From assembly GCA_958430865.1 (NCBI GenBank), contig CAUDNR010002157.1, positions 45,265 to 60,701 of the forward strand: 15,437 nt of DNA, given 5' to 3'. The translations under genes and the position numbers were made by a program. Positions 1-9,861 of this stretch are shown here, piece after piece. Origin of the DNA: Entrophospora sp. SA101. Lineage: Eukaryota; Glomeromycota; Glomeromycetes; Entrophosporales; Entrophosporaceae. The notes beneath the pieces were generated by a model. The model was not told the origin of the DNA. It made no database searches and saw only the letters and a program-made list of their open reading frames with translations. The first letter of the stretch is position 1. Each line of letters starts with the position of its first letter.

Positions 1-537
1 TTTTCCCAGCCACTAAAAAAAATACAAGATATGCATATTATAACCCTTCATTTGGTATTGGTTTTGGTGGTTTGGCCACTGCAGGTCAAGGTTCTAGTAA
101 GATAGTATCACCAGACTTAAATTCATTTGTGCTTCAGCTTGATAATAGTCTTCAATTTGGTAGATATCGCAATGACATGTTAAGAGAATTATCACCCACC
201 TACTCTTTATCTAATACAAGGGGTTATTTTGATATATCATTTGAGGTTTTGGACATTGAAGTCATTGGATTAGGTAGTTCTGGTGCTCTTGATAAACAAA
301 GGAAAGAATGGAAATGGGAGGATAACGTGACAAAGAGACAACATGGACATAGAAGAAACTATATTGATATTGAAATATTGAAGGTAAAAATAGTTACCAA
401 CAATATAATATTTATTACATAGATAATTTACATAATTATTAATTATTTATTGACTTTTTTTTAAAAAAAATTAGCTTGCTGGAATTATTGATGAAGAATC
501 TCGTAGAGAAATACCAAGGAAATCATTAACATTATAG
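1..537 (+). CDS. Rtc5-like TLDc protein, C-terminal part (5' end outside window)
   Basis: Exon 1 is open from base 3 to 383 and exon 2 runs 475-537. They are joined across a 91-nt GT-AG intron (384-474, gtaaaa...ttag) in phase 0. The conceptual protein shows the second half of a TLDc domain: a Gly-rich strand (FGIGFGG), then FVLQLDNSLQFGRYRND, equivalent to the family's 'xLxLDxxLxxGxxxxx' segment, then FDISFEVLDIEVIGLG, equivalent to the 'FxIxxxEVWGxG' strand. After it come KQRKEWKWED and, across the splice, EILK-LAGIID, which match the tail of fungal Rtc5 proteins (KQxxEWxWxE, LLEMAGLV). Known of the family: yeast Rtc5 is a TLDc protein at the vacuole that affects V-ATPase assembly. The gene reads intact to its TAG stop. 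The start and the first half of TLDc lie left of the window. An AATAAA at 558-563 could serve 3' processing. Oxr1-type or other TLDc proteins are less likely because of the Rtc5-type tail. Confidence 0.75.
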
Positions 538-1753
538 GAAATTTTTTTTATCATTGTAATAAATTATTAATTTATTTTTTTAAAAAGTATTTGTATATAA
601 TATAATTAAAATAATTTATAAAATTTAGAGGGATATTAAACAAATTAATATATGTTTAATAAAACTTTATTTCGTTTAAACTCATTGCGTACAGTTCATA
701 CTCTCTATAACGAACAGAGATTTTAAGCTCTTGCTCTTTTTTTTTCTATTTAAAATAACGAACGTTTCTGAAAATAATTGATAATAATAACTATTATTAT
801 GACTTTGAGAAAATTTTCTACATCTTTTGATTCAATTCAATTATAGAAAAACTATACCAAAAGATATTCGCACTTCCAAGCCAATTAAAATTAATTTTAA
901 TGAAAAAATGGTTAATCTCTAAATAATTGTTTCCTCTATTCTTATCATAGGCACTTAAAAGCCGTGAGATTATGCGGGAGGAAGAAATAGAAAGAAACAA
1001 GTCTTTTTAATCTGGGTAAATTAAAATTTACAGTTTAATTGTTTCCAAGGTAAGAAATTATATATACGATATTATTTAACGTATTGTATTATCAATGAAT
1101 TTTCGCCTCTATGGATTTATTAGTAAATGATTTAAACAAATCTACTAATTGTAAACATTCAATCCATGTAGATTCCTTTAGTATTGTCAAGAGCATATGT
1201 TGCGTTTATCTTTCGTTCTCTAGATGGGCGAGATACTTATTTGAGAAATCACAAAACATATAAATAATATATAAAACTTACTAATAAATATCCATGATCC
1301 GAGACAAGCATGAAGAATGTGTGTTTTGATTATCCCGCTTCCGAATTTTTTCTAACATGTATATTATTATTCAACGCTTCACAACTATTTAAAAGAAACT
1401 CGGAAACAAATAACAAATCAAAAATGGAAATTAATTCTCTTCATCAATTTCTTATGGATTCATATACTTAAAGTAATTGTATTGTTGCTGCACCTTCGAG
1501 TTCCTTCTGGTTGTATAAACGAATCATTATCGGGCAGAAAAAGGGATTCTAGGTAATACTTCACCTAGCATGTAAAACTTTGTGGATTACGAAATTATGA
1601 AATTTTTTCAAAAGACACGTAAACTCATATTAAGTTTCGATTTGAATAAAGTTTATTCAAATTAAACCAATGACTTGTAATCAATTACATTGAATGATTA
1701 GATATATAATCATTTGAGTAAAATTATTAAGCTCAATAAAATAAATAACGTAG
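538..1753. other. AT-rich intergenic stretch
   Basis: I see no convincing gene here. The 60-residue minus-strand open frame at 818-1000 has no family features. The 3' flank of the TLDc gene (538-660) is rich in A and T runs. Two short copies of ATAACGAAC occur near 707 and 754. I looked for an upstream exon of the Crinkler-like fragment that starts at 1754 and did not find one. Confidence 0.5.
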
Positions 1754-2629
1754 TTTAATAGTTTCGCTGCAGATAGATTTAGGTTATGGAAAGTTCAAAT
1801 TTGCAATGATAGTCATAAGGAGCCAAGTAAACTTATAATCCATGATAATGATCAACTTCTCGCAACAAGGAAGATCAGTAGTTACTTCACCAACAAACCA
1901 CTCGACAAGCACATCCACATCATTTCAAACCACCTATACCGCATATTAAATTTGATCTTGTATGTAGGATGGACTTTTGACGGTGTAGAATATCTAGACA
2001 AAGATTGTAATTATAAAAGGCAACATTATGATGAAGGTTGTCTTTGTATCAAATATCATTCGTTTACAGAATTTATATGAGTAGCAAGGGGATTGAAACC
2101 CCTGAAAAATTAATGGTATGACTTATTGAGAAGTTTGTGATGAAATCTATAAGTTGATTTTTTTGCAATGGACGAGGATGAAGGTAATCTTCTTCTCGTC
2201 AGTCTTTTTTTTTTTTTTATATCAAAAATAAGCCTTATTTTTGCCCTGCATGATGCTCAAATTAAATTTGCTTAGGAGTAGGAGATAACACATACGACCT
2301 CCAAAGGAAGACTCATGGAACTTCTGACTACAAATACCATTAAAACAGTTCCTTGTAATGATGATCTTGAGAATTTCCTCTGCTAGCTGTATGTGAAGAA
2401 TGATGTTATGGACATATTCTGGGATCGAAACATCAAAGAGCTCTCGTTGGCGATTCGATACGGCTGTCTGCGTGGTTACTCACAATCTTCTTCACCTATA
2501 CAAAAAGATGGAGAAGATCGAATGATTTATTTCATAACAGAAGAGGAAGGGCTTGTAGACGTTGCTCCACCACAAAGCCCCATGATCTGTTGTGTGAATT
2601 TTTTTATTCGTTTATATTCTAGCAACTGA
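1754..2629 (+). pseudogene. Decayed Crinkler (CRN)-type gene fragment
   Basis: A reading frame is open from 1754 to the TGA at 2078-2080 but has no in-frame ATG. It begins FAADRFRLWKVQI, continues with LIIHDNDQLLATRKISSYF and then NKPLDKHIHIIS. This order (xDADxLxLWKV, 'LxxxDxLLxTRKIxxYF', 'KPPxxHIHIIV') is the second half of the ubiquitin-like header domain of Crinkler proteins, which are numerous in Rhizophagus and oomycetes and are known as host-directed or intracellular effectors. The first half of the header, with the start codon, is missing; an AG at 1761-1762 region could be an old splice acceptor. The same frame continues past several stops and reads protein-like again at 2282-2629 (for example MDIFWDRNIKELSLAIRYG, 2408 onward), with a TAG at 2384-2386. 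I do not recognise that C-terminal part. The header call is fairly firm; joining both parts into one pseudogene is inference. Confidence 0.55.
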
Positions 2630-2898
2630 TTTTATGAATTTGTATAAACCAAATCTTCAATCCAAAAGCATTGTGTTTTAGTAGTCTAGAATGTGTAATA
2701 CTTATTTATGAACAGTTTTGATGTAATCAATCGAATAGATAATCAATCTTATCAAGCCACTTATAAGGCGACAAGGGTATTGATTCGATCATGGATACCA
2801 TTGTTATGCGTGACCAAATTTGTATATATTAATGCTAGTGAATGGAAGAGAATTCATTTGCTCATATAACAATTGTAAATTTCTTTAATTGCCGATCC

Positions 2899-3051
2899 GC
2901 GCGAATGAATGAGAGAGGCCCCAAAATCTGCACAAACTGTATTTATTCATACATAAAAAGTATAATAGTACAATTTTTTGTGCAAAGATTGACATTTTGC
3001 CCCAAAATTTATTATAAAAATGCAGATCTTTTCTCTCATTCATTCACGCAT
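2899..3051. mobile_element. Small MITE-like element with terminal inverted repeats
   Basis: Two 14-bp arms match perfectly: GAATGAATGAGAGA at 2903-2916 and its reverse complement at 3032-3045. Both are bounded outside by GCG-type bases. The match continues weakly inward (ATCTGCA at the inner side of each arm). The interior also carries opposed copies of CCCCAAAA and TGCACAAA-like words. TAATT occurs just outside on both sides (2886-2890 and 3055-3059), which could be a target-site duplication but is too short to prove. There is no transposase. It could be a non-autonomous DNA element or simply a hairpin-forming sequence. Confidence 0.35.
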
Positions 3052-4529
3052 TACTAATTAAATCAACAAAAAATATTAACGGTGACATTCTTCCCCAAAT
3101 AATAATTGAGAGAAATATTAGTTTTTTAATTTAACGCAAATCTTTCTTATCTGGAAAATCAGAGTTGTACAGCAAAGGATTCTTACAATTTGTAGAGTTG
3201 AAGAGGAAGAGGGCGATTCATTACTTTTTTTATTTAATTTCTCCGCGATCTCATGTATCAGTCATATTAATAATCAGGCATAGTCTTGGTTTTGAGGAGG
3301 AATACGCATGTGAAATTCTGTATTTCTAAAAAAAAATTTTTAAACTAAATATTCACAAGTAAAACTTTGGTATGTTGATGATGATGATGTATCAAATAGA
3401 GTTCGCAACTAACCGTAATGTTGTAATATTTGTTATACAAATAAAAAGTATATCATGATCCTTACTTTTCTAATTATATTATTTCTTTTCTCCCACGAAT
3501 ATAATAATAATTAAGGATGATGACTTGTAACAAAAATAAACTTGGAGTGATATTTGGGAATATTTTACACGTGATAACCATCTTGGTAATTGACATTATC
3601 AAGTTACGTGTAAGCTATGTTTGTCACTTTTAAAGATGCCCGACCCATATCTTTTATATTCTCATGTTTCTCAATACTCAAAAGCATATTAAACTATCAA
3701 AAATGAAGTAAATGAATTGATTATACAAAGTCAACATTTTCTAAACAAGGAAAACTCCCGAACATTCTGGACAACGTCATATTGATGGTTTATTTTTGTT
3801 CGGTTGATTTAGAAGAATCATGCATAAAACAATCAATAAAGCTTTAGGTGTGATGTTTATTATGCGTGCATTACCTTTCCAACCTGTTTTTCATTAATTT
3901 TTTTAAGCATTAAATCTTGGATATCAATCACCTTCAAGAAAAACGATATAGATGAAAGTGGAGATATGGTTTAATGGGATCCACATGCTGATTTACAGCG
4001 ACTAGATGATGAATAGATAAATGAATTCAAATTTTTTGTGTTTGTTTTGTTCTAATAATTACATTTTAATTAATATTAAATAATAATAATGTTTTTAAAA
4101 GCGGGACAATATGAATAGAAAATTGGTCCAACTGCATCGTGATTATGTTGCAACACTATGTATAATATGTAAAGTTACGGCATGTTGCAGCATTACGGAT
4201 ATGTTGTAACATTGTAACATTTGATATTTGATTACGGGTGACAAGCTTAGTATCAAGTGGAGTGGAAATAAATGGAGAAAAGGGCAATGATTAAAATCAA
4301 GGAATTTATTCAAAGGGCCAAATTAATTGTTTTTAAAGATGAGATTGTTAGAACAGAAGAGGAAAATCAAGATTATGGGAAGTAATGAAGAAGACGAGGA
4401 TTGTATATATTATGTTGATCAATTATTATTGATTTTTCAGAAATCATTCTCATTAAAACACCCATTTTACTTTTCCATAAATTTAGTCTCAAAAAATCCC
4501 AAATCTTTTTCAAACATTTAAAAAACATT

Positions 4530-4547
4530 TATATATATATATATATT
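4530..4547. repeat. TA dinucleotide microsatellite
   Basis: An uninterrupted run of alternating T and A of about 18 bases. It lies about 260 bases beyond the 3' end of the Rtc5-like N-half gene. Confidence 0.8.
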
Positions 4548-4804
4548 AGGTACATTGTATTGGTAATTATAAAAAACATCAAAAAAAAAAGTTATGAGAG
4601 ACATTTTGTTGGGAAACCTACAAAACATTCGCTTAACCACATCTTTTGTATCGAGTAACTAATCCAACAAAAAATTCTTGAACAAAATATAATAAAGGTT
4701 TTTACTTTTGGATCATATAGATCAGTGATTTTAAAATTTAATGTTGTTTGGTAGAGCTGTTGTCAATAAGTATTTATTTCTATGTTTATTCTCAAAATGA
4801 CGTT

Positions 4805-6083
4805 TTATTGTGCTGATTCCAGTGTTTTACCAAACCAATCTTTACAAAGTTCACATTGTGAGAAACAATTCATACTGAAACCGTGTAAGCTTCCTATAAA
4901 TAACCGATTCCAAACACGTTTCTTCATCGCTTTATCTGGTAACATCCATGACAATATTGCCATATCTATCGGATCCAAGATTTCAGATTGATGATCCAAA
5001 GTTGGCCAATAATAAACTATTTCTGTTCGTCGTGAAAGCGTTTGACCTATCAAAAACTGATTATAGAAAAATCTAGTAAAGCCATGAAATATATTTGGTA
5101 GATTTCTTTCGATAAATTTTTTAAAAATTAACCAAGTAATATCAGAAGACGATTTTGTTGACTCTTTATTTGGCTCAAAGGATTTATTATTATATCTTGA
5201 CATATGATCAACAATTGGTACGATAGCATCACGAATTTGATTTATATTTTGCAAAGATATTAATTTATTAGTTGATTCTTCTGATGCTGTTGTTAAAGAC
5301 ATTTCAGATGACATAATCCAAACAAGAGCTGTCAATACTTTTACCAAATCCTGAGATTGAACCTTAGGTGAGTTGTCTTCATCGCTTTGATCAACATCAT
5401 ATAATTTAAGGAAATCATCATCATCTTTAGAAATAGTAGTGGAAGAAGTTTGTGATGGTGTTTCTGAAGAAACACTTGATCTATTATTAGCACAATCATT
5501 GTTGCTGTTGTTATTATGATCAAGAGGGGTCGAAAAAGAATCAAAAATAAGTTTTAATCGATCTTCAGTAATTACTTCTTTGAACTTATCACAATAAATT
5601 GCAACGGCTTTTATTAAACCATTATAAGTTAAATTATGATTAATTGATGACGAGGGATAATTTCCAAGGTTGATAAATGATCGATAAATTAATGGTCCTG
5701 CACCAATCTCATCGGGAATGTTCAAATAATCCTAAATAAACATCAAAAATTTAAATTTTAACATGTAGAATATATAACAAATTAACAACAACAATAACAA
5801 CAATTTTGTTTACCGTAAAAGATTTTTCATCAATGTAATTAATATTGGTGGATTCGTTTAATTTGCATAGATTATCAAACGATACTCTCAATGAATAACT
5901 TTCCAAGTGACTGAAATGGTTTTGTAATAATTTAGATGATACTTTATCTATTACATTAATAGCATTAACATTATTATTATTTCTGGTATCTTTGGTCAAA
6001 AGGGTAGAAATAAAATTCAGAGCACTAGAATTTTGAATTTGTGGTGTAATTGTGGCGATGAGATTACTTTGAATTTGACCCAT
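4805..6083 (-). CDS. Rtc5-like protein, N-terminal half, lacking the TLDc domain
   Basis: Exon 1 (6083-5814, 90 codons) and exon 2 (5731-4805) are joined across an 82-nt GT-AG intron in phase 0, giving 398 residues. The ATG at 6083 starts MGQIQS, a typical N-myristoylation signal (Gly2, Ser6) as in yeast Rtc5, which also begins MGQ. The chain follows the N-terminal region of fungal Rtc5: IPDEIGAGPLIYRSF near 95-109, a helical part, an Asn/Ser/Asp-rich insert at about 160-200, FKKFIERNLPNIF near 293-305 (equivalent to FxxxIRxxMPNLL), and LFIGSLHGFSMN at 367-378 (equivalent to LYIGRKSGFSM). Family proteins of over 500 residues then enter the TLDc domain. Here similarity stops after FSMNCFS and 17 unrelated residues lead to a TAA. 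No TLDc coding is visible on this strand down to about 4540. The frame is otherwise clean, so truncation looks recent or is an assembly effect. Role in the family: vacuolar membrane, V-ATPase regulation. Confidence 0.7.
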
Positions 6084-7716
6084 TTTTTCTTGAGAGAAAA
6101 TTTTTTAGCAATGTGGGAAAAACTGAAAAAAATTTTTTGGTAACATTTAAAATTTTAATGTATTACGTGTTTTTTAATATAAAAGTGGGGTAAGCATACA
6201 ATGACGCCCTTGATTTCATTTATAGTCAGGTGGGAATAAAAAGAAAGTTTATTTCTTGTGTTAAGAGAAATTAAAAATTCGCATGTGCACCAACCACAAT
6301 TTTAATTTTCTAAAATATACAATAATTTCCAATTCGTGGCAATTGGACATTCAACTATATCCCTTTTTTGGTAATTGAGATATAACTGTAGACGTGTGAT
6401 TGGCTTGTCAACACCAGGATTTTTCAAACTAACCAAACCTTTACCGTTTGGCGCCACCAATGAATTGATAGAACTTATTGAGTTGATTTATATAATTAAG
6501 AGTATTAATCTAGTAATCTTAAAGTTATAAGTATTTTGTACCGATAATATTTATTAGTTTATTAATTTTATGAAGATGAAATGATAATAAATTAACTTAC
6601 CCTTGTCACATATCTTTATACAATAGTAATAGTTTTTTTTTGTAGGAAAAATATCAAAATATTCTAGTTAAAGTAAACCAAAATTGGAAATCATCTACTA
6701 AATTTAAATTCCATTCAATAAAAAGAATAAAAAGCAAAATTGATTATGTATTCCTGCAATGCCTTGCAGGATTAGCAATGGTACTGATCCATTTGGGTCA
6801 TTGGTGTAACATTTTAACCATATTTAGTATTTTATTAATGTTTATTAAATGGCAATGGACCCAGCCTATTGTTAACCCCACCTATGGTGCAGATCATCTA
6901 TAATCAATTAATTGCTTATTGTTAAATAGTAAGTATCGATTTTTTTCTTAAACTAAAAGTTGGCGTGAAATGGAAACGACTTTATTTCGTTTTAGTTAGA
7001 TGTTATTTTTTTTTTTATGTTAAAATTTCGAGTTGATCGTACTGATTTCTTGGCTTGAGGACTTTTGACATTGTTGCAAATTCGTGAGAATTAACGGGAT
7101 TATTTTTTTTTTTCATATAGAATGTGCAATTGTGTAATAATCGCTTTTTGGGAAGCGTGAGAAGGTGTGTATTGATTTAAATGATCGACACCCATAAAAA
7201 ATGTCATTTTTTTTTACTTTGCTAGCTAGGTATGCGAAAACCACATTATTGTTATTATAGAAGATTTGATGTGACTTGTCACGAAAGAAGCAACTATTTA
7301 TTTATTTATTTAATATAAAAAAAAAATAATAATAATTAAAATTGCAAGACCGTGATTTTCATTCACATCATGATATCGTCCTGATTTATTTTCTATCAAG
7401 TGATTCATTGCTATACATCGTTAATATTAGAAGGAAGTAAGCGATGGTAATTAAAACTTTGATGAGTTCGAGAGCCTTTATAAAATCATTGCATGACAAG
7501 TCTACGTTCCCTGAGCCGTACTCAAAATGGGAAGATGTAAATGTTAATTAATTCACTTTCCAGAGATGCTTTTAGAGTCAACCCATCAATAATCAAAAGG
7601 TATGAACGTTTATAAGAAAGGCCTTCACTTATACAGTGCAATGCTTACAGTTTGCAAACAACAACGACATGATTTCCTGTGCAATCGAAATTACAAGTTC
7701 TATTAAAAGAAAATCA
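6084..7716. other. Upstream region of the Rtc5-like N-half gene and gene-poor DNA
   Basis: I see no recognisable gene here. Within the likely promoter side of the minus-strand gene, a TATA-like stretch (TATATTAA on the minus strand) lies near 6175-6182. A small perfect hairpin, CCTGCAA-tgcc-TTGCAGG, sits at 6753-6770. Opposed words TGGGTCATTG (about 6794) and CAATGGACCCA (about 6853) may mark a decayed short element. A 37-codon ATG frame near 7444 is unrecognised. Confidence 0.45.
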
Positions 7717-8010
7717 TTACCAAATTTGGTCATATAATGATTTTAATATGTGGATCACATGATATTTCAAAATTTTATAGATGCATTTTTCGTTTTTTAG
7801 TTGAAAGAAAAACTCCATCATTATGAGTGACACGTTATCAAACTCTTCTTTTATTATTTTAATAATATTAACCACCCTAATTGCATCTGAAGTTATATTG
7901 ACCAATTCAGGATTATATGTTGACATTACTATATACAAGAAAAAATTGGGAATTGTATCAGTGCACCATGCATAATAAGAAAGCAATCTTTGTAAATCAT
8001 AATTACGACA
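7717..8010 (-). other. Unrecognised open stretch, possible exon remnant
   Basis: The minus strand is open from about 8020 down to a stop at 7717 without a good ATG at the beginning. The peptide (for example YNPELVNITSDAIRVVNIIK followed by FDNVSLIMMEFFFQLKN) looks like alternating helices with leucine, isoleucine and phenylalanine spacing, somewhat like helical-repeat proteins. A T-rich stretch ending in ACAAAG near 7988-7994 could be a splice acceptor. No upstream exon was found; the next kilobase holds the fibrillarin pseudogene on the other strand. It may be the last exon of a lost gene, or chance in AT-rich DNA. I do not assign a family. Confidence 0.2.
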
Positions 8011-8085
8011 AAAAACAAAATATTAATTAATTAAAAGGGATCAATTATTTATTTTACTATCTAGGTATATAATTATTATTAAATA

Positions 8086-9123
8086 ATGGGATACGGTAAA
8101 AAAATACATTCTTTTTTTTAAAATTATTGTATAATGTAAAAATCAATCATAAATATTAGGTAGAGTCGGATGGTGGAAGTCATGAGAGTTGGGAATAGTG
8201 GTGGAAGAGGTGAAGTATGTATATTTATAAATGAATTTATATTTGTATTTTGTTTAGAAAAATTATAAATAAAATATCCTATATATTTACATAATTTTTT
8301 TAGGTCGAGATGGTGGTGGTGGTGGCAGTCAGGGGGTAAAAGATAAAAATCATGGGGGCATAAGAGGTGGAACCAAAGTAATAATTGAACTAAATAGACA
8401 TGAAGCGCTTTTATTGCACGTGGAAAGGAAGATATGTTGGTGACTAAGAAATTGATACCAGATGAATTGGTATATAGAGAGAAAAATATTTTCAGTTGAA
8501 GGTCAAGATGGTGTCAAGTTAGGATATCGAGTTTGGAATCCATTTAGATTCAAGTTGGTAGCTGGTTTCCTAGATGGCATTGATCATATCTATATAGTTC
8601 TTAAATCTAAAGTATTATACCTAGGTACTGCATCTGGTACCACTGTTGACATGTTGCTGATATAGTTTGTCCTGTAAGTGTGAGATTTGGTCTCATTATT
8701 AGGAATGTATAATTATAATTATTTAATTATTTATTCGCACAAATAGTTGGATTTTCATCTAGATCAGGATTTGATTTAGTAAATATAGCCAAAAAGGGTC
8801 AATGTTATATTATAACAACAATTGAAGATTCATGACACTCATACAAGTATCACATGTTGGCTGGAATGGTAGATGTGATTTTTGCAGACGTGGCACAACC
8901 CGATCAAGCTTGTATTATTGCACTGAATGCACATCATTATCTAAAAATAATGCACATATTGTAATCTCAATAAAGCAAATTGTATTGATTTCACCATAGA
9001 TCCTACTAAAGTCTTTGCCAAGGAAATTGAACGATTACAAGAAGAACATAAAAGCAAATGACTTTGGAACCATATAAACATGATCATGTTTTAATTGTTG
9101 GAAGATATGTAAGATCAAAATGA
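8086..9123 (+). pseudogene. Fibrillarin (snoRNA 2'-O-methyltransferase) pseudogene with introns
   Basis: The order of fibrillarin is clear but broken. A tiny first exon is ATGGGATACG (8086-8095). A Gly/Arg-rich remnant of the GAR domain spans 8160-8340. IRGGTKVIIE near 8360 and [20 protein letters not shown] follow. Next come [12 protein letters not shown] and [12 protein letters not shown] (the SAM-binding loop, 8608-8646), then [27 protein letters not shown] with [10 protein letters not shown], and finally FAKEIERLQEEH and MTLEPYKHDH up to a TGA at 9121-9123. Damage includes frameshifts near 8412, 8490, 8647 and 8945, an in-frame TGA at 8833-8835 where fibrillarin normally has Arg, and another shift near 9050. 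Three GT-AG intron relics remain (8096-8159, 8215-8303, 8674-8746), so this is a DNA-level duplicate and not a processed retrocopy. A working copy must exist elsewhere, since fibrillarin is essential for C/D-box snoRNP methylation of rRNA in the nucleolus. Confidence 0.9.
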
Positions 9124-9861
9124 TAATATGTGATAAAGATAATAATTATTTTTAGTAGGATTAAAATAGTAAAATATATAATGTTGTAGATATTGTTATA
9201 TTTTATTTATTATGGGATGAAATATCTTTTTGTTATATGTAATTAATAAAAAACGAGATTTGGATACATTCTTCAATCCTGACTTTATCGTTTAATAACA
9301 ATAAGATAAAATGTTGCACCATATTTATGACTACTTTAACCTTTCTTTTCTTTAGCCTATTATCATACTTTTGTTGTTTCGGCACTGGGTACTTTTGGGT
9401 ATAATACTCGACATCTGTTTTAAAAACTTTTGTTAGAAATTAACCTGATGAAATATAGTCGATTGAGAAATTTCTTGTGAATGATTTTTTTTAAGATCGT
9501 TTGAACAATTTATCTTCTCATTATAAATATATCATCAATAGTTCCGATAAGCAGAACAATGGTGAATCATCAACAAGTGATGGTCAGCTTTAGATGAAGG
9601 GACAAACAGTACTCATTTGTGTGATCATTTAATTATTATTTTTATTGGTGCTTAATCCCTTCTTTCTGAAAATTAATAAAGAAGAACATCAATAAAGAAA
9701 CATATCTAATCTACAATATGTACAATAATAAAAAAATAATTTGTTTTACTAACAATTTTTTTTTCTATATATAAAATATACAAGATTGAAAAATATTTTT
9801 CTCGGGGGAAACTCTTTGATACAAAAAGGTGTAAATTTTTCGTTTTATGATCATTATCCAA
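9124..9861. other. Intergenic stretch between fibrillarin pseudogene and RGS gene
   Basis: It contains the possible decayed frame at 9354-9593, described separately, and the 3' flank of the minus-strand RGS gene. That flank is very rich in A and T with several AATAAA-like words on the minus strand (for example TTTATT on the plus strand near 9640). Nothing else is recognisable. Confidence 0.4.
9354..9593 (+). pseudogene. Possible decayed coding remnant, unrecognised
   Basis: Protein-like words occur on the plus strand: HTFVVSALGTFGYNTRHLF at about 9365-9420, then in another phase PDEI-stop-SIEKFLVNDFF-stop-DRLNNLSSHYKYIIN, and SSDKQNNGESSTSDGQL ending in TAG near 9593. The second group stays in one frame across two stops, which is how a broken gene reads. 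A T-run ending in AAG near 9495 could also be a splice acceptor. I cannot name a family, and chance is not excluded. Confidence 0.2.

Larger units (their letters stand above)
2630..4804. other. Gene-poor stretch with small repeats
   Basis: I see no recognisable gene here. It holds the inverted-repeat element at 2899-3051, an imperfect inverted repeat at 3565-3613 (TTACACGTGATAA and TTATC-AAGTT-ACGTGTAA), a short GATGATGATGATG run near 3377, and three degenerate copies of ATGTTGCARCAYTAYG (4145-4160, 4182-4197, 4201-4215). A TA microsatellite lies at 4530-4547. An open frame at 4327-4521 starts on a TTG and resembles nothing I know. An AATAAA on the minus strand (4785-4790) sits 15 nt past the stop of the Rtc5-like N-half gene. 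Confidence 0.5.

Noticed and set aside
818..1000. 60-codon minus-strand open frame
   Set aside because: It is short, AT-driven, and has no recognisable motif or supporting splice sites.
2087..2103. AGGGG-attgaaa-CCCCT hairpin with a 7-base loop, considered as a tRNA T-arm
   Set aside because: The loop lacks the TTC motif, and no D-arm, anticodon arm or acceptor stem can be drawn around it.
2842..3057. 71-codon plus-strand open frame
   Set aside because: It runs through both inverted arms of the small element and has no protein-like features.
4327..4521. 64-codon plus-strand open frame
   Set aside because: It has a non-ATG start and low complexity at its end, with no similarity I can see.
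4782..4991. 69-codon plus-strand open frame
   Set aside because: It is antisense to the conserved end of the Rtc5-like N-half gene.
5341..5544. 67-codon minus-strand open frame
   Set aside because: It is an alternative frame of the Asn/Ser/Asp-rich insert of the Rtc5-like gene.
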